64,000 bases of DNA from Mucilaginibacter conchicola (GCF_003432115.1 NZ_QWDC01000001.1:248001-312000); one strand, 5' to 3'. Counted from the stretch's first letter, positions 1 through 9,303 are shown. Made by a program: numbers and translations. Notes: a model not told the origin generated them from the sequence alone.

Positions 1-145
1 AAAACAAGTTTCTTCAAATCTCACTATACCGTTCTTATCTAAAGATCATTGATCATTTAGGGGGACTTTCAACCAAACACACAATTAAATTAAGCGCCCT
101 TAACAGGGTAGCATGCTATTATATTACCTTATAAAACCCACAATA

Positions 146-1249
146 ATGAAACTTATTTACAAGGTGCTTTCGGGCATTATCATATACGTACTCTTTGCAA
201 ATACTAAAGTGAATGCACAAGGCTGTGTGGCCATTAGCGGTAAAGGAGCATTCACAGTAATGGAACATCCTATGCTGGATAGTACCGCCGCGCCCGGCCA
301 AGAAAGCAGCTGGGTATTTACTTCATCGTATCGCTATTTCCACTCTTACAAACACTTTAAAGGCACCGAAGAGCAAAAGCAACGTCAAACACTTCACAAC
401 GAGGTTGTAAACTTCCAAAACACTATTGACCTTAGCCTTACCCGCAATTTCAACAGATTTTGGTCTGTAACGGTAGGTCTGCCTTATTTGATCAATATTC
501 GTTCTTCATTATATGAGCATGGTGGTAAAGAGCGCCACAGATCATACTCAAACGGTATTGGTGATGCGCGTGTTGTAGCTTATCGTTGGTTATTTGACCC
601 TCGCAAAGTACATAGTGGCAATTTGCAAGTTGGTTTAGGTATCAAATTGCCTACCGGCGATTATAATTACAGAAGCTACTTCTACAATGTAACACCATCA
701 AAACGCCCTGTTGACCAATCTATCCAATTGGGTGACGGCGGTGTGGGTATTATTGCCGAAGCAAATGGATTTTTGAGTTTGGGTGGCCGTTTCAGTGGCT
801 ACACAAACTTGTACTACATGTCAAATCCGCGTAATACAAATGGTACCCGTACTTACCGCGAAACTTTAAGCGCTGCATTAGCAAATGAAAGTATTATGAG
901 CGTTCCAGACCAGTATCTGGCGCGTGTAGGTGTTAATTACACTTTTGGTGGCTCATTAAGCGCGCTTACCGCATCAGTAGGTGGCCGTATTGAAGGTATC
1001 CCGCCCCGCGACCTGATAGGTAAAAGCGATGCATTCCGTCGTCCGGGTTATATCATCTCGGGTGAGCCGTCGTTAAATTACAGCTTCAAAAAAGTAAATG
1101 TTTTTGCCAGCGTTCCAATCGCATTAAAAAGAAACCGCCAGCAAAGCGTTACAGACCAGGAGAATTCTGCAAGAACGGGCACCTATGTAATTGGCGATGC
1201 CGCCTTTGCCGATTACTCTATCAATCTCGGTATTTCGTTCAAGTTTTAA
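146..1249 (+). CDS. Outer-membrane beta-barrel protein, unknown substrate
   Basis: I start this gene at the ATG at 146 rather than the upstream in-frame ATG at 113, because the protein then opens with a clean signal peptide: basic MKLIYK, a hydrophobic stretch, and a cut near VNAQ. The mature part of about 345 residues is a series of alternating amphipathic strands rich in aromatic residues and ends in a C-terminal phenylalanine (SFKF), the usual signature of a barrel inserted by the BAM machinery. A GLPYLINIRSS stretch, a GIGDARV stretch and LPTGDYN resemble transporter-like or phenol-degradation MetA-like barrels, but this is a resemblance only. The gene is alone, with a strong terminator directly behind it. 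Function is not predicted beyond outer-membrane location. Confidence 0.75.
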   Translation: MKLIYKVLSGIIIYVLFANTKVNAQGCVAISGKGAFTVMEHPMLDSTAAPGQESSWVFTSSYRYFHSYKHFKGTEEQKQRQTLHNEVVNFQNTIDLSLTRNFNRFWSVTVGLPYLINIRSSLYEHGGKERHRSYSNGIGDARVVAYRWLFDPRKVHSGNLQVGLGIKLPTGDYNYRSYFYNVTPSKRPVDQSIQLGDGGVGIIAEANGFLSLGGRFSGYTNLYYMSNPRNTNGTRTYRETLSAALANESIMSVPDQYLARVGVNYTFGGSLSALTASVGGRIEGIPPRDLIGKSDAFRRPGYIISGEPSLNYSFKKVNVFASVPIALKRNRQQSVTDQENSARTGTYVIGDAAFADYSINLGISFKF

Positions 1250-1265
1250 TAATGGTTATGAAAGC

Positions 1266-1291
1266 AAAAGCCGGGGTGGTTCCCGGCTTTT
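1266..1291 (+). terminator. Rho-independent terminator after the barrel gene
   Basis: Ten-base arms AAAAGCCGGG and CCCGGCTTTT pair perfectly around a 6-base loop and run into further Ts. It lies 17 bases after the stop codon at 1249. Confidence 0.9.
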
Positions 1292-1338
1292 TTGTAATTA
1301 AAACTGGCATCTGATAGTAAAAGTAATAGTTTTACAAA

Positions 1339-1803
1339 ATGAACTCTGCTGAACAAAACTTTAAAGAAACAGGCTTAAGCCTTCCGCCGGCACCAAAACC
1401 GCTTGGTGTTTACAAACCATGTTTAATTGATGGCAAATACCTATACCTATCGGGCCATGGCACCGTGCAGGATGATGGTACATTGATCATTGGCCGTATT
1501 GGTGATACCATTGATATGGAGAACGGTAAGCTTGCTGCAAGGCAGGTTGGCTTGGCTATGCTGGCCACTATAAAAGAAAACCTGGGCAGTTTAGATCGTG
1601 TAAAACGCGTTATAAAGGTATTGGGCATGGTTAACTGCACGCCCGATTTTGAGCGCCACCCGTACATTATAAATGGTGCAAGCGAACTGTTCGCCAAAGT
1701 TTGGGGCGAAGAGAACGGCATCGGTGTGCGCAGCGCAGTAGGGATGGGCTCGTTGCCTGATAACATCCCTGTTGAGATAGAAGCTCTTTTTGAACTGGTT
1801 TAA
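1339..1803 (+). CDS. RidA (YjgF/YER057c) family protein
   Basis: A 154-residue RidA-fold protein, slightly longer than the usual 125-130. RidA proteins form trimers and hydrolyse reactive enamine/imine intermediates released by PLP enzymes, giving the ketoacid and ammonia. The C-terminal block VRSAVGMGSLPDN followed by VEIEALFEL matches the family signature, and the arginine near residue 131 sits where the catalytic arginine of true RidA deaminases lies. It is the first gene of a four-gene operon; the next gene, only 12 bases away, encodes a PLP enzyme of the kind that makes imine intermediates, which fits a clean-up role. The family is certain; the substrate is inferred. Confidence 0.88.
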   Translation: MNSAEQNFKETGLSLPPAPKPLGVYKPCLIDGKYLYLSGHGTVQDDGTLIIGRIGDTIDMENGKLAARQVGLAMLATIKENLGSLDRVKRVIKVLGMVNCTPDFERHPYIINGASELFAKVWGEENGIGVRSAVGMGSLPDNIPVEIEALFELV

Positions 1804-1815
1804 AACCAATCGCCT

Positions 1816-2931
1816 ATGGAAATCCCCGCCTGGTACATCATCAACAATGTTGATGAACTGGATACGCCTGCACTTATAGTTTATCCTGATAGGGTAAAAA
1901 GCAACATCGATCTTTTAAAATCGATGGTAGACGACCCTTTCCGCTTACGCCCACATGCAAAAAGCCATAAAAGTGCTGATGCTGCTCTTTTAATGATACA
2001 GAGCGGTATCAGCAAATTTAAATGCGCTACTATTGCTGAGGCCGAAATGCTTGGCATAGCCAAAGCTACTGATGTACTATTGGCTTATCAACCGGCGGGC
2101 CCAAAGCTGCAACGCTTTATTGAGGTTATAAAAGCTTATCCAGATACAACGTATTCTTGTTTGGTAGATAACGATTACTCTGCAAACGTTATGTCAAAAG
2201 CTGCCATAGAAAGTAATTTAGTAATCCCGGTTTATATAGATCTTAACGTGGGCATGAACCGTACCGGATTAAAACCTAAATGTGCGTTTTTTCTGTTTAA
2301 AACATGTTCTGTGCTTCCCGGCCTAAGGTTGATGGGGCTACATGCTTATGACGGTCACATCCATGATGATGATTTTGCCGTGCGTGAGCAGCGTGTTGCT
2401 GAAGCACTTCAGCCTGTCCATCAATTAAGAGATGATCTGGTTAATGCTGGTTATGCAAAACCCTTACTAATTGCAGGCGGATCACCAACCATGCCAATCA
2501 TTGCCCGGTTAAAAGATAATGTGGAGCTTAGCCCCGGTACATTTGTTTATTGGGATAAAGGTTATGGCGATGCCTATCCCGAGCAACCTTTTCAATCAGC
2601 GGCTTTGCTTGTTGCAAGAGTGATCTCCTTGCCCGAAGACGGTAAGATCTGTATCGACCTTGGTCATAAATCAGTATCAGCCGAGAGGCCGCTAAACGAA
2701 CGGGTTTATTTCCTTAACGCACCCGAACTTAAATTCATCAGCCATAGCGAAGAGCATTTAGTAGCAGATGCAGGCCCTAATCATAACTATAAAGTTGGCG
2801 ATGTGCTTTACGGATTACCTTTCCACGTTTGCCCTTCAGTAGCATTGTACGAACGGGCTATCACTATTGAAAATAATCAGATCTCCGGCCAATGGAAAAC
2901 CATCGCCCGAGACAGAAAAATTACCATCTAA
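1816..2931 (+). CDS. D-threonine aldolase / D-serine dehydratase-like PLP enzyme
   Basis: A 371-residue fold-type III (alanine-racemase-like) PLP enzyme. The N-terminal RPHAKSHK carries the lysine (about K49) expected to bind PLP. Near the C-terminus HVCPS gives the His-X-Cys pair (about H337 and C339) that binds the metal in this family; the His-X-Cys form is that of zinc D-serine dehydratases, whereas classical D-threonine aldolases use His-X-Asp. A D-hydroxyamino-acid lyase or dehydratase is therefore likely. It sits between RidA and an M19 dipeptidase; some M19 enzymes hydrolyse peptides with a C-terminal D-residue, so the three genes could together degrade D-amino-acid-containing peptides. 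That pathway is inference. The gene is full length with no sign of damage. Confidence 0.85.
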   Translation: MEIPAWYIINNVDELDTPALIVYPDRVKSNIDLLKSMVDDPFRLRPHAKSHKSADAALLMIQSGISKFKCATIAEAEMLGIAKATDVLLAYQPAGPKLQRFIEVIKAYPDTTYSCLVDNDYSANVMSKAAIESNLVIPVYIDLNVGMNRTGLKPKCAFFLFKTCSVLPGLRLMGLHAYDGHIHDDDFAVREQRVAEALQPVHQLRDDLVNAGYAKPLLIAGGSPTMPIIARLKDNVELSPGTFVYWDKGYGDAYPEQPFQSAALLVARVISLPEDGKICIDLGHKSVSAERPLNERVYFLNAPELKFISHSEEHLVADAGPNHNYKVGDVLYGLPFHVCPSVALYERAITIENNQISGQWKTIARDRKITI

Positions 2932-2957
2932 CCATCCAACAATAAAACAATTCAACA

Positions 2958-4028
2958 ATGTTTTGCATCGACGCCCATTTAGACCTCAGCATGAATGCCT
3001 TGGAGTGGAACCGCGATCTTACACAGCCGGTTGCCGCTATTAATGCCCGCGAAATTGGTTTAACTGATAAACCCGACCGCGCCAAAGCCGTGGTATCATT
3101 GCCGGAACTAAGGCGTGGCGAGATAGGCTTGGTAGTAGCTACCCAAATAGGGCGATACGTTGCGCCCGATAATCATTTACCGGGATGGCACTCTCCACAA
3201 CAGGCCTGGGCACAAACCCAAGGGCAGTTAGCATGGTACAAAACTATGGAAGATGCCGGTGAAATGGTACAGATAACAGATATTACCGGATTGGAGCAGC
3301 ACCTTGCATTATGGGAAGGCGGTGGAGACAGCTCAAAAAAGCCCGTAGGTTATATTTTGAGTTTAGAGGGTGCCGACTCTATTATTGATGTGAGTTACCT
3401 GCAAAAAGCTTATGATTACGGTTTACGCGCCTTAGGCCCGGCGCATTACGGGCCGGGGCGTTATGCTAACGGTACCGATGCCACCGGCAAAATGGGCGAT
3501 AACGGGATTGCGTTATTGAAAGAAATGGAACGCCTCAACATTATCCTTGATGCTACGCATTTATGCGATGATGCATTCTGGCAGGCACTGGATAACTTTG
3601 GCGGACACGTTTGGGCAAGCCACAATAATTGCCGTGCACTGGTAGATCATAACCGCCAGTACAGCGACGAGATGATCAAAGCGCTTGTCGGCCGTGGCGC
3701 CGTCATCGGTGCCGCCCTGGATGCATGGATGATGGTGCCAGGTTGGGTGAGGGGGCAATCTGATCCTAAAACTATGAATTGCAACCTTGAAGTTATGGCT
3801 GATCATATCGATCATATTTGCCAAATAGCTGGTAACGCTCTACATGTAGGCATGGGCACCGATCTGGATGGCGCATTTGGCCGTGAACAATGCCCTTATG
3901 ACCTTGAAACCATCACAGATTTGCAAAAAGTGCCCGAGATATTAACAAAACGCGGTTACAGCCAAACAGATATAGAACAAATGATGTATGGTAATTGGCT
4001 GCGTTTTTTGCGCAATGCATGGAAATAG
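2958..4028 (+). CDS. Membrane dipeptidase, peptidase family M19
   Basis: A 356-residue zinc dipeptidase of the renal-dipeptidase family. All expected metal ligands are visible: H7-x-D9 in DAHLDL, the bridging glutamate about E137 in SLEGAD, H201 in DATHLC, H222 in ASHNNC, and the aspartate about D302 in GTDLDG. Their spacing matches the family closely. No signal peptide is seen, so it probably acts in the cytoplasm. M19 enzymes cut dipeptides, often with tolerance for a C-terminal D-amino acid. The gene lies 26 bases after the D-threonine-aldolase-like gene and 9 bases before the glucosidase gene, so it is co-transcribed with both. The natural substrate cannot be read from the sequence. Confidence 0.9.
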   Translation: MFCIDAHLDLSMNALEWNRDLTQPVAAINAREIGLTDKPDRAKAVVSLPELRRGEIGLVVATQIGRYVAPDNHLPGWHSPQQAWAQTQGQLAWYKTMEDAGEMVQITDITGLEQHLALWEGGGDSSKKPVGYILSLEGADSIIDVSYLQKAYDYGLRALGPAHYGPGRYANGTDATGKMGDNGIALLKEMERLNIILDATHLCDDAFWQALDNFGGHVWASHNNCRALVDHNRQYSDEMIKALVGRGAVIGAALDAWMMVPGWVRGQSDPKTMNCNLEVMADHIDHICQIAGNALHVGMGTDLDGAFGREQCPYDLETITDLQKVPEILTKRGYSQTDIEQMMYGNWLRFLRNAWK

Positions 4029-4037
4029 GAGATAATT

Positions 4038-6638
4038 ATGGGCGCAGAAGCGGATAGATTAAAAACTACAGGCTGGAAACGCTGGGGGCCATACGTAAGC
4101 GATCGCCAATGGGGTACCGTACGCGAAGATTATAGCGCCAACGGCGATGCCTGGAACTATATAACGCACGATATGGCCCGCAGCAAGGCTTTTCGCTGGG
4201 GCGAGGAAGGTATAGCTGGCATTTGCGACATGAAGCAGTTGCTGTGTTTCTCCGTAGCTTTCTGGAATAAAAAAGACCATATCCTTAAAGAACGTTTCTT
4301 TGGACTAAGTAACGCTGAAGGCAACCATGGCGAAGATGTAAAAGAGCAGTATTACTATTTGGATAATACGCCTACGCATTCGTACATGAAAATGCTGTAC
4401 AAATATCCTCAGCAACCTTTCCCGTACGATGAATTGGTGGCCGAAAATCGTAAGCGTGATCGCAACCAGCCCGAGTATGAATTGATGGATACCGCAGTAT
4501 TCAATACTGATGATTACTTCGATATTTTTGTTGAGTACGCCAAAGGAGCGATAGACGATATCCTCATTAAAATAACAGTAACTAATCGTAGCACGGAAGC
4601 AGCAAAACTAAATGTGCTGCCAACAATTTGGTTTCGTAATACCTGGGAATGGGGCTACGATGATTATAAACCGCAACTGGCCTGCAAAGATGGGTGGATA
4701 AACATTGATCACAAGGATCTTGATATATGCAAGCTGATAGCAGAGGGTGAACCCAATGCACTATTCTGCGATAACCACACCAATGCCATACGCTTTGCCG
4801 GCACGCATAATGACGGGGCTTTTTATAAAGATGGCATTAACGAATACATTATTAATGGCGCAGATACCGTTAATACAACACGCACCGGTACAAAAGCGGC
4901 CTACAACTACGATTTAGAAATAGCCGAAGGCGAAAGCATTACCTTAAAACTGCGCCTTACCCAAAACGAGCAGGCAGGGTTTGCGGATTTTGACGAGATC
5001 TTCCAATCAAGACAAAAGGATGCTGATGAGTTTTACGAAGATCTGCTTCCAAACAAGAACGCTCCCGAAAAGGCTATGATAAGGCGACAAGCTTATGCTG
5101 GCTTACTTTGGAACAAGCAGTTTTATTATTACGATGTTCATCAATGGCTGGCAGGCGACCCTGCCGATCAAAAACCACCTGCATCGCGTTTGCATGCCCG
5201 CAACAGCAAGTGGCAGCATTTTAATAATCGCGGTGATATTATCTCCATGCCCGATAAATGGGAATACCCATGGTTTGCCGCCTGGGATCTGGCATTCCAA
5301 TGTATAGCATTATCAGGCATTGATATGGCTTTTGCTAAAAATCAGCTTAGCTTACTTATTCGTGATTGGTACATGCACCCTAATGGTCAATTACCGGCTT
5401 ACGAGTGGGATTTTAGCGATGCTAATCCACCGGTGCATGCTATGGCTGCCTGGAAAATTTATTTACAGGATAAACAGGCCAATAATGGTGAAGGCGATAC
5501 GTTTTTCCTTGAGCGAATTTTCCACAAACTGATGCTGAACTTTACCTGGTGGGTAAACCGTAAGGATGAGGCAGGCAACAATATATTTGAAGGCGGTTTT
5601 TTGGGAATGGATAATATAGGCGTGTTTGACCGTAATACCAAATTCACAGATGGATCGCACCTGGAACAGGTTGATGGCACCAGCTGGATGGCTATGTACT
5701 CGCTTAATTTGTTGGGCATGGCAGCCGAGTTGGCTCAGGCTAACAAAGCTTACAGCGACATCGCTTCAAAATATTTTGAGCATTTTATTTACATTGCTGA
5801 AGCCATGTCGAGCATGGGAGAGGGTGGGCAGGAAGGCCTTTGGGATGAGGGTGATAACTTCTTTTACGATCAGTTGCGTATGCCCGATGGTAGCGCCATA
5901 AAAATGCGTATCCGCAGCATGGTAGGCCTGATACCGCTCTTTGCAGCAGAGTTAATAAACGATATAGATATTACCGACAATCCCATATTTGCCGATAGGC
6001 TGGAATGGTTTAAAGACAATAGACCAGACCTTGCCGCATTGGTATCGCGCTGGGATGAGCGTAGCCCTAACGGAAAACACCTGATAAGTTTGTTGCGCGG
6101 CCACCGCATGAGTGGGTTATTAAGGTATATGCTTGATGAAAACGAGTTCTTAAGCCCTTACGGTATCCGCTCGCTTTCAAAGTACCATCTGGAGCATCCG
6201 TTTAGTATCACTTTGGACGGTAACGAGTTCAGCATAAAATATACACCCGGAGATAGCGATGGCTACATGTTTGGTGGTAACAGTAATTGGCGCGGCCCGG
6301 TATGGGTACCATTAAATTATATGTTGATCCAAAGCCTTAACACCTATCATGAGTTTTACGGTGACGATTTCAAAGTTGAATGCCCAACCGGATCTGGCAA
6401 TATGATGAACCTTAAAGAGGTGGCTAATGAGATCTACAGGCGTATATCCAATCTTTTTTTAACAGATATAAATGGCCATCGCCCTGCAAATGGTACCGAT
6501 GAAAAGGTACAAACAGATGCCAATTTCAAAGACCATATCCTCTTTTATGAATTTTTTGACGGTGACACGGGTAAGGGGTTGGGTGCATCACACCAAACAG
6601 GGTGGACAGGATTAATTGCCAACTGTTTGTACCAGTAA
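4038..6638 (+). CDS. MGH1-like / GH63-type glucosidase
   Basis: An 866-residue glycoside hydrolase of the GH63 / mannosylglycerate-hydrolase-like type, with an N-terminal beta-rich part and a C-terminal (alpha/alpha)6 barrel. Diagnostic stretches are EYPWFAAWDLAF (the aspartate about residue 417, a likely general acid), GNSNWRGPVWVPLN near residue 755, and YEFFDGDTGKGLGASHQTGW near the C-terminus (the glutamate about 838, a likely base). No signal peptide is seen, so it is predicted to be cytoplasmic. It starts 9 bases after the dipeptidase stop codon and is translationally close to it, although the substrate types (sugar versus peptide) have no obvious link. Its 3' end is 4 bases from the convergent lipoprotein gene. 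The family is well supported; the exact glycoside is unknown. Confidence 0.85.
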   Translation: MGAEADRLKTTGWKRWGPYVSDRQWGTVREDYSANGDAWNYITHDMARSKAFRWGEEGIAGICDMKQLLCFSVAFWNKKDHILKERFFGLSNAEGNHGEDVKEQYYYLDNTPTHSYMKMLYKYPQQPFPYDELVAENRKRDRNQPEYELMDTAVFNTDDYFDIFVEYAKGAIDDILIKITVTNRSTEAAKLNVLPTIWFRNTWEWGYDDYKPQLACKDGWINIDHKDLDICKLIAEGEPNALFCDNHTNAIRFAGTHNDGAFYKDGINEYIINGADTVNTTRTGTKAAYNYDLEIAEGESITLKLRLTQNEQAGFADFDEIFQSRQKDADEFYEDLLPNKNAPEKAMIRRQAYAGLLWNKQFYYYDVHQWLAGDPADQKPPASRLHARNSKWQHFNNRGDIISMPDKWEYPWFAAWDLAFQCIALSGIDMAFAKNQLSLLIRDWYMHPNGQLPAYEWDFSDANPPVHAMAAWKIYLQDKQANNGEGDTFFLERIFHKLMLNFTWWVNRKDEAGNNIFEGGFLGMDNIGVFDRNTKFTDGSHLEQVDGTSWMAMYSLNLLGMAAELAQANKAYSDIASKYFEHFIYIAEAMSSMGEGGQEGLWDEGDNFFYDQLRMPDGSAIKMRIRSMVGLIPLFAAELINDIDITDNPIFADRLEWFKDNRPDLAALVSRWDERSPNGKHLISLLRGHRMSGLLRYMLDENEFLSPYGIRSLSKYHLEHPFSITLDGNEFSIKYTPGDSDGYMFGGNSNWRGPVWVPLNYMLIQSLNTYHEFYGDDFKVECPTGSGNMMNLKEVANEIYRRISNLFLTDINGHRPANGTDEKVQTDANFKDHILFYEFFDGDTGKGLGASHQTGWTGLIANCLYQ

Positions 6639-6642
6639 AATA

Positions 6643-7227
6643 TTAGTCCATGTAATGTATAAGTATAGCTTTTTTCAATAAAGGAGAATAAGCTACACTT
6701 GCCTGGCCTTCATAACCTTCGCGGTGCTGAAACCTGATGGCTTTTTGATTAGCTTTTATTTCTTCCCATGCAGGTTTATCGGCCGGGTTGGGGTTAGAAA
6801 ATGCATCTTCAAACTTTTCCCTTTTATCTATTGCGGGTATTTTAAAATGTACCCCATCAAAATAATGCTCAAATATCTCGGTGATCCTTTTGGTCTGTTC
6901 ATCAGCAGAAATGGATTTGGCATCTATCAAAAGATCTATCGTGGTAAATTTATATTGATAAAGCAGATCGCCTTGAGTATTTTTTATTTCTAATACCGCT
7001 TTTGATTTCAGTATATCACTACCCGATACTTTAAGTGTAAAGTTGTCTTTTGCCTGTGTATTTGAGAAATAATGTTGTGTAGAATATTCTTCATTGTATA
7101 ACGAAACCGTGTCGGTCTTTACAACAGTATCGCTATTGCCTTTATCATTTGTATTTGATGACGATTGATTACCACCACATGAGGCAAGCAATATTAACAA
7201 GGCAATGGGCAGGATGTTATTTTTCAT
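6643..7227 (-). CDS. Putative lipoprotein, unknown function
   Basis: I chose the ATG whose first base is at 7227, not the one 36 bases further upstream, because it gives a short basic start, a hydrophobic run and the lipobox LLASC, so the mature protein should begin with a lipidated cysteine about residue 16. What follows is a Ser/Asn-rich linker and then a soluble domain of about 150 residues with no motif that I recognise with confidence. The downstream neighbour is the convergent glucosidase gene, 4 bases away; upstream is the divergent Tat-exported TIM-barrel gene. A resemblance to DUF4738-type lipoproteins is possible but unverified. It is probably real given the lipoprotein signal and its full coverage of the gap. 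Confidence 0.7.
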   Translation of the reverse strand: MKNNILPIALLILLASCGGNQSSSNTNDKGNSDTVVKTDTVSLYNEEYSTQHYFSNTQAKDNFTLKVSGSDILKSKAVLEIKNTQGDLLYQYKFTTIDLLIDAKSISADEQTKRITEIFEHYFDGVHFKIPAIDKREKFEDAFSNPNPADKPAWEEIKANQKAIRFQHREGYEGQASVAYSPLLKKAILIHYMD

Positions 7228-7360
7228 AGCTAAAGGTAACCTTTTAAGGACAAAAGGGTTCAAATAAAATAATTGTGTTTACAGGACACAATAAATTTCA
7301 TTCTATCAAATTATTGATTTAGATTTACTTACCAAGTAATAAATAAACACTAAATCAATT

Positions 7361-8281
7361 ATGAGCTTAAACAGACGCAGGTTTTTACAGAGCGCAGGTA
7401 CACTGGCGCTTAGCAGTGCCGTATTATCGGGCAAAGCATCATCATTACTTTTAAAACATCCGGTCGGGGTGCAGCTTTTTACTTTCTTTGGCGTTATAGA
7501 TGAAGATGTAAAAGGTACGCTTACTAAAATAAAAGCTGCCGGATATAGCGAACTGGAGTCGGCATTTAGCAAAAAAGGCGGTTACTACGGGATGAAACCT
7601 AAAGAGTTTAAAGCTATGGCAAATGACCTTGGCCTGGTTTGGAAATCGCATCACGTATTGGGGGCTCCATTTAAAATGCCAGCCGGTGCCAAAATGCCAA
7701 ATGGTGCGGATGGTAAACCAATGGTAATACCACCGATGCTAAACCTTACCGAAAATATGCAACAATTAGTTGATGAAGCTGCCGAAGGCGGCATCAAATA
7801 TCTTGTTTGTGCAATGGCTCCAACCGGAACCCTTGAAGAGGTGAATGCATCTATAGCTATCTTAAACAAAACAGGAGAAGCGGCGGCAAAAGCCGGGATA
7901 CAATTTGCTTATCACAACCACGATATGGAATTTAAGGCTATTGGCGATAAGGTACCATACGATCTGTTACTATCGGAAACAGACCCACAGAAAGTTAAGA
8001 TGGAACTTGATCTTGCCTGGGCAATGAAAGCCGGTAAAAACCCGGTAGATCTGTTTAAAGCACATCCGGGCCGTTTCCCGCTGTGGCATGTTAAAGACCT
8101 GGATGCAAGCCGTGAGAATATATTACCTGTAGGTAGCGGCACACTTGATTTTAAACCGGTATTTGCAGCGGCATCAACCGCGGGCATGAAGAGTTTCTTC
8201 GTAGAGCATGATGGCCCTAAAGATCCTTATGCAAGTATCAATAGCAGCATTCAGTACATCAGCAAAAACATAAATATTTAA
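7361..8281 (+). CDS. Sugar phosphate isomerase/epimerase-like TIM-barrel protein with Tat signal
   Basis: A 306-residue protein. The N-terminus SLNRRRFLQSAG, followed by a hydrophobic Ala/Leu/Ser run, is a twin-arginine export signal, common for this family in Bacteroidota. The rest is an AP-endonuclease-2 / xylose-isomerase-like TIM barrel. Candidate divalent metal ligands are the glutamate in YSELES, the histidines in AYHNHDMEF, the aspartate in MELDLAW, the histidine in WHVKDLD, and the glutamate-histidine pair in FVEHDGP. These proteins isomerise or epimerise sugars, or bind inositol-like or keto-sugar compounds. A periplasmic location is expected. It is monocistronic and convergent with the small gene at 8306; a shared hairpin separates them. 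The exact substrate cannot be given. Confidence 0.85.
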   Translation: MSLNRRRFLQSAGTLALSSAVLSGKASSLLLKHPVGVQLFTFFGVIDEDVKGTLTKIKAAGYSELESAFSKKGGYYGMKPKEFKAMANDLGLVWKSHHVLGAPFKMPAGAKMPNGADGKPMVIPPMLNLTENMQQLVDEAAEGGIKYLVCAMAPTGTLEEVNASIAILNKTGEAAAKAGIQFAYHNHDMEFKAIGDKVPYDLLLSETDPQKVKMELDLAWAMKAGKNPVDLFKAHPGRFPLWHVKDLDASRENILPVGSGTLDFKPVFAAASTAGMKSFFVEHDGPKDPYASINSSIQYISKNINI

Positions 8282-8294
8282 CTGATATAAGATG

Positions 8295-8329
8295 TTTGTA
8301 CAGGTTTATTGTAAGTAAGCCTGTACAAA
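8295..8329. terminator. Bidirectional hairpin between convergent genes
   Basis: Perfect 10-base arms TTTGTACAGG (8295-8304) and CCTGTACAAA (8320-8329) lie between the stop codon of the TIM-barrel gene at 8281 and the end of the opposing small gene. The right arm lies inside the last codons of the minus-strand gene that stops at 8306. There is no long T tract, so termination strength is uncertain. Confidence 0.6.
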
Positions 8330-8581
8330 TTCATCATTACTAATAGTGCTTACCAGGATATTGATATATTGCTTTTGCGGGGCATTGCTATCCAACTCAG
8401 AAGAATAGTCTTCTAATACGTCAAGATAGCCAACCGCCTCTTCCTCGTCCTCAAAAAGCAAAATCACATCGCCGTTTAATTCGGTATCAGTACCGTTAGG
8501 TGGAGTTGGCAAATCATATTCGGCAAAAATAGTAGTCTTAAATACCGGCGAGCCGTTTTGAGGTATGTCTATCTTAAGCAT
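8306..8581 (-). CDS. Small acidic hypothetical protein
   Basis: A 91-residue acidic protein that I do not recognise. It contains an acidic patch (LFEDEEEAVGYLDVLEDYSSELD) that looks helical, and has no signal peptide, cysteine pair or membrane segment, so it is probably cytoplasmic. It follows the DUF4251 gene on the same strand by 34 bases and may share its transcript. Coding quality is supported by the neat fit between the two neighbours and by a start codon preceded by an A-rich stretch, as usual here. Function is unknown. Confidence 0.6.
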   Translation of the reverse strand: MLKIDIPQNGSPVFKTTIFAEYDLPTPPNGTDTELNGDVILLFEDEEEAVGYLDVLEDYSSELDSNAPQKQYINILVSTISNDEFVQAYLQ

Positions 8582-8615
8582 AACTTTTAAAGTTTATGCT
8601 TGTAAAACACGAGCT

Positions 8616-9131
8616 TTAATTTTTAGTTTTAGGCCGATCTTTTACCACGCCGTCAAATCTTATACTTTGGCGGTTTACGCTATTTATTGATAAGTTAGCA
8701 TATCCGTTAAAATAAACGTCAAGATACATTTGCACGTTTCCCGGTACATCGTTAGGCTTAATAAAAATACGATAGCCACCTTTTTTAAGATCGTTAACTG
8801 TGTAATCAAATTTTGTTGATGTAAATTTTATGCCCGCGTCATTATTATTGTTATAGCCCGCGTTGTTGTACGCCACTCCAAAATATGGTAAAAATGAAGT
8901 AACCGTATCCTTAGCAATCGTGATGTCATAAGGCGAGGTGAGAAAACGCTGCCCGCCGCCCATCGGATACATATAATTGGCCTGAAATACAAAGTTTTTA
9001 GAATCGACAAGTGCTTTTATCTCCTGCGCTTTTTGAGCAGCTTTCTTTTGTTTGTCAGTTTGTGCATGCGCCGGAGCGGCCAATGTTATTGCCAGAATAA
9101 CAACAGTAAGTATATTTAATAAACGTTTCAT
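8616..9131 (-). CDS. DUF4251 family exported protein
   Basis: A 171-residue protein with a typical signal peptide (MKRLLNILTVVILAITL, cut near AHAQ). The mature part begins with a Lys/Ala-rich helix and then carries the features I associate with DUF4251: VDSKNFVFQANYMYPMGG, a SPYDITIAKDTVTSFLPYFG stretch, and a C-terminal beta-rich part with LSINSVNRQSIRFDG. This family is largely confined to Bacteroidota and has no known function; a periplasmic or lipid-facing beta-sandwich is likely. The neighbour downstream on the same strand is the small acidic protein. Assignment to the family is by pattern memory, not by a search. Confidence 0.8.
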   Translation of the reverse strand: MKRLLNILTVVILAITLAAPAHAQTDKQKKAAQKAQEIKALVDSKNFVFQANYMYPMGGGQRFLTSPYDITIAKDTVTSFLPYFGVAYNNAGYNNNNDAGIKFTSTKFDYTVNDLKKGGYRIFIKPNDVPGNVQMYLDVYFNGYANLSINSVNRQSIRFDGVVKDRPKTKN

Positions 9132-9303
9132 TGTTAATGCTTTATGTAAGTATAAGTAATTTTTAAGTTAGACTGTTTTTGCATGTTTAAGTTTAATTTG
9201 AAACAGCATTTTAACCGGGCTTCATAAGTCGATAAATCATCTTATTTATCATGCTTTTATTACAAGATGCAGACTGTATAGAAATTCCATAACCATCATT
9301 AAA

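Noticed and set aside
1410..1766. Antisense frame over the RidA gene
   Set aside because: The sense strand encodes a clear RidA protein with the family signature; the opposite frame has no recognisable feature.
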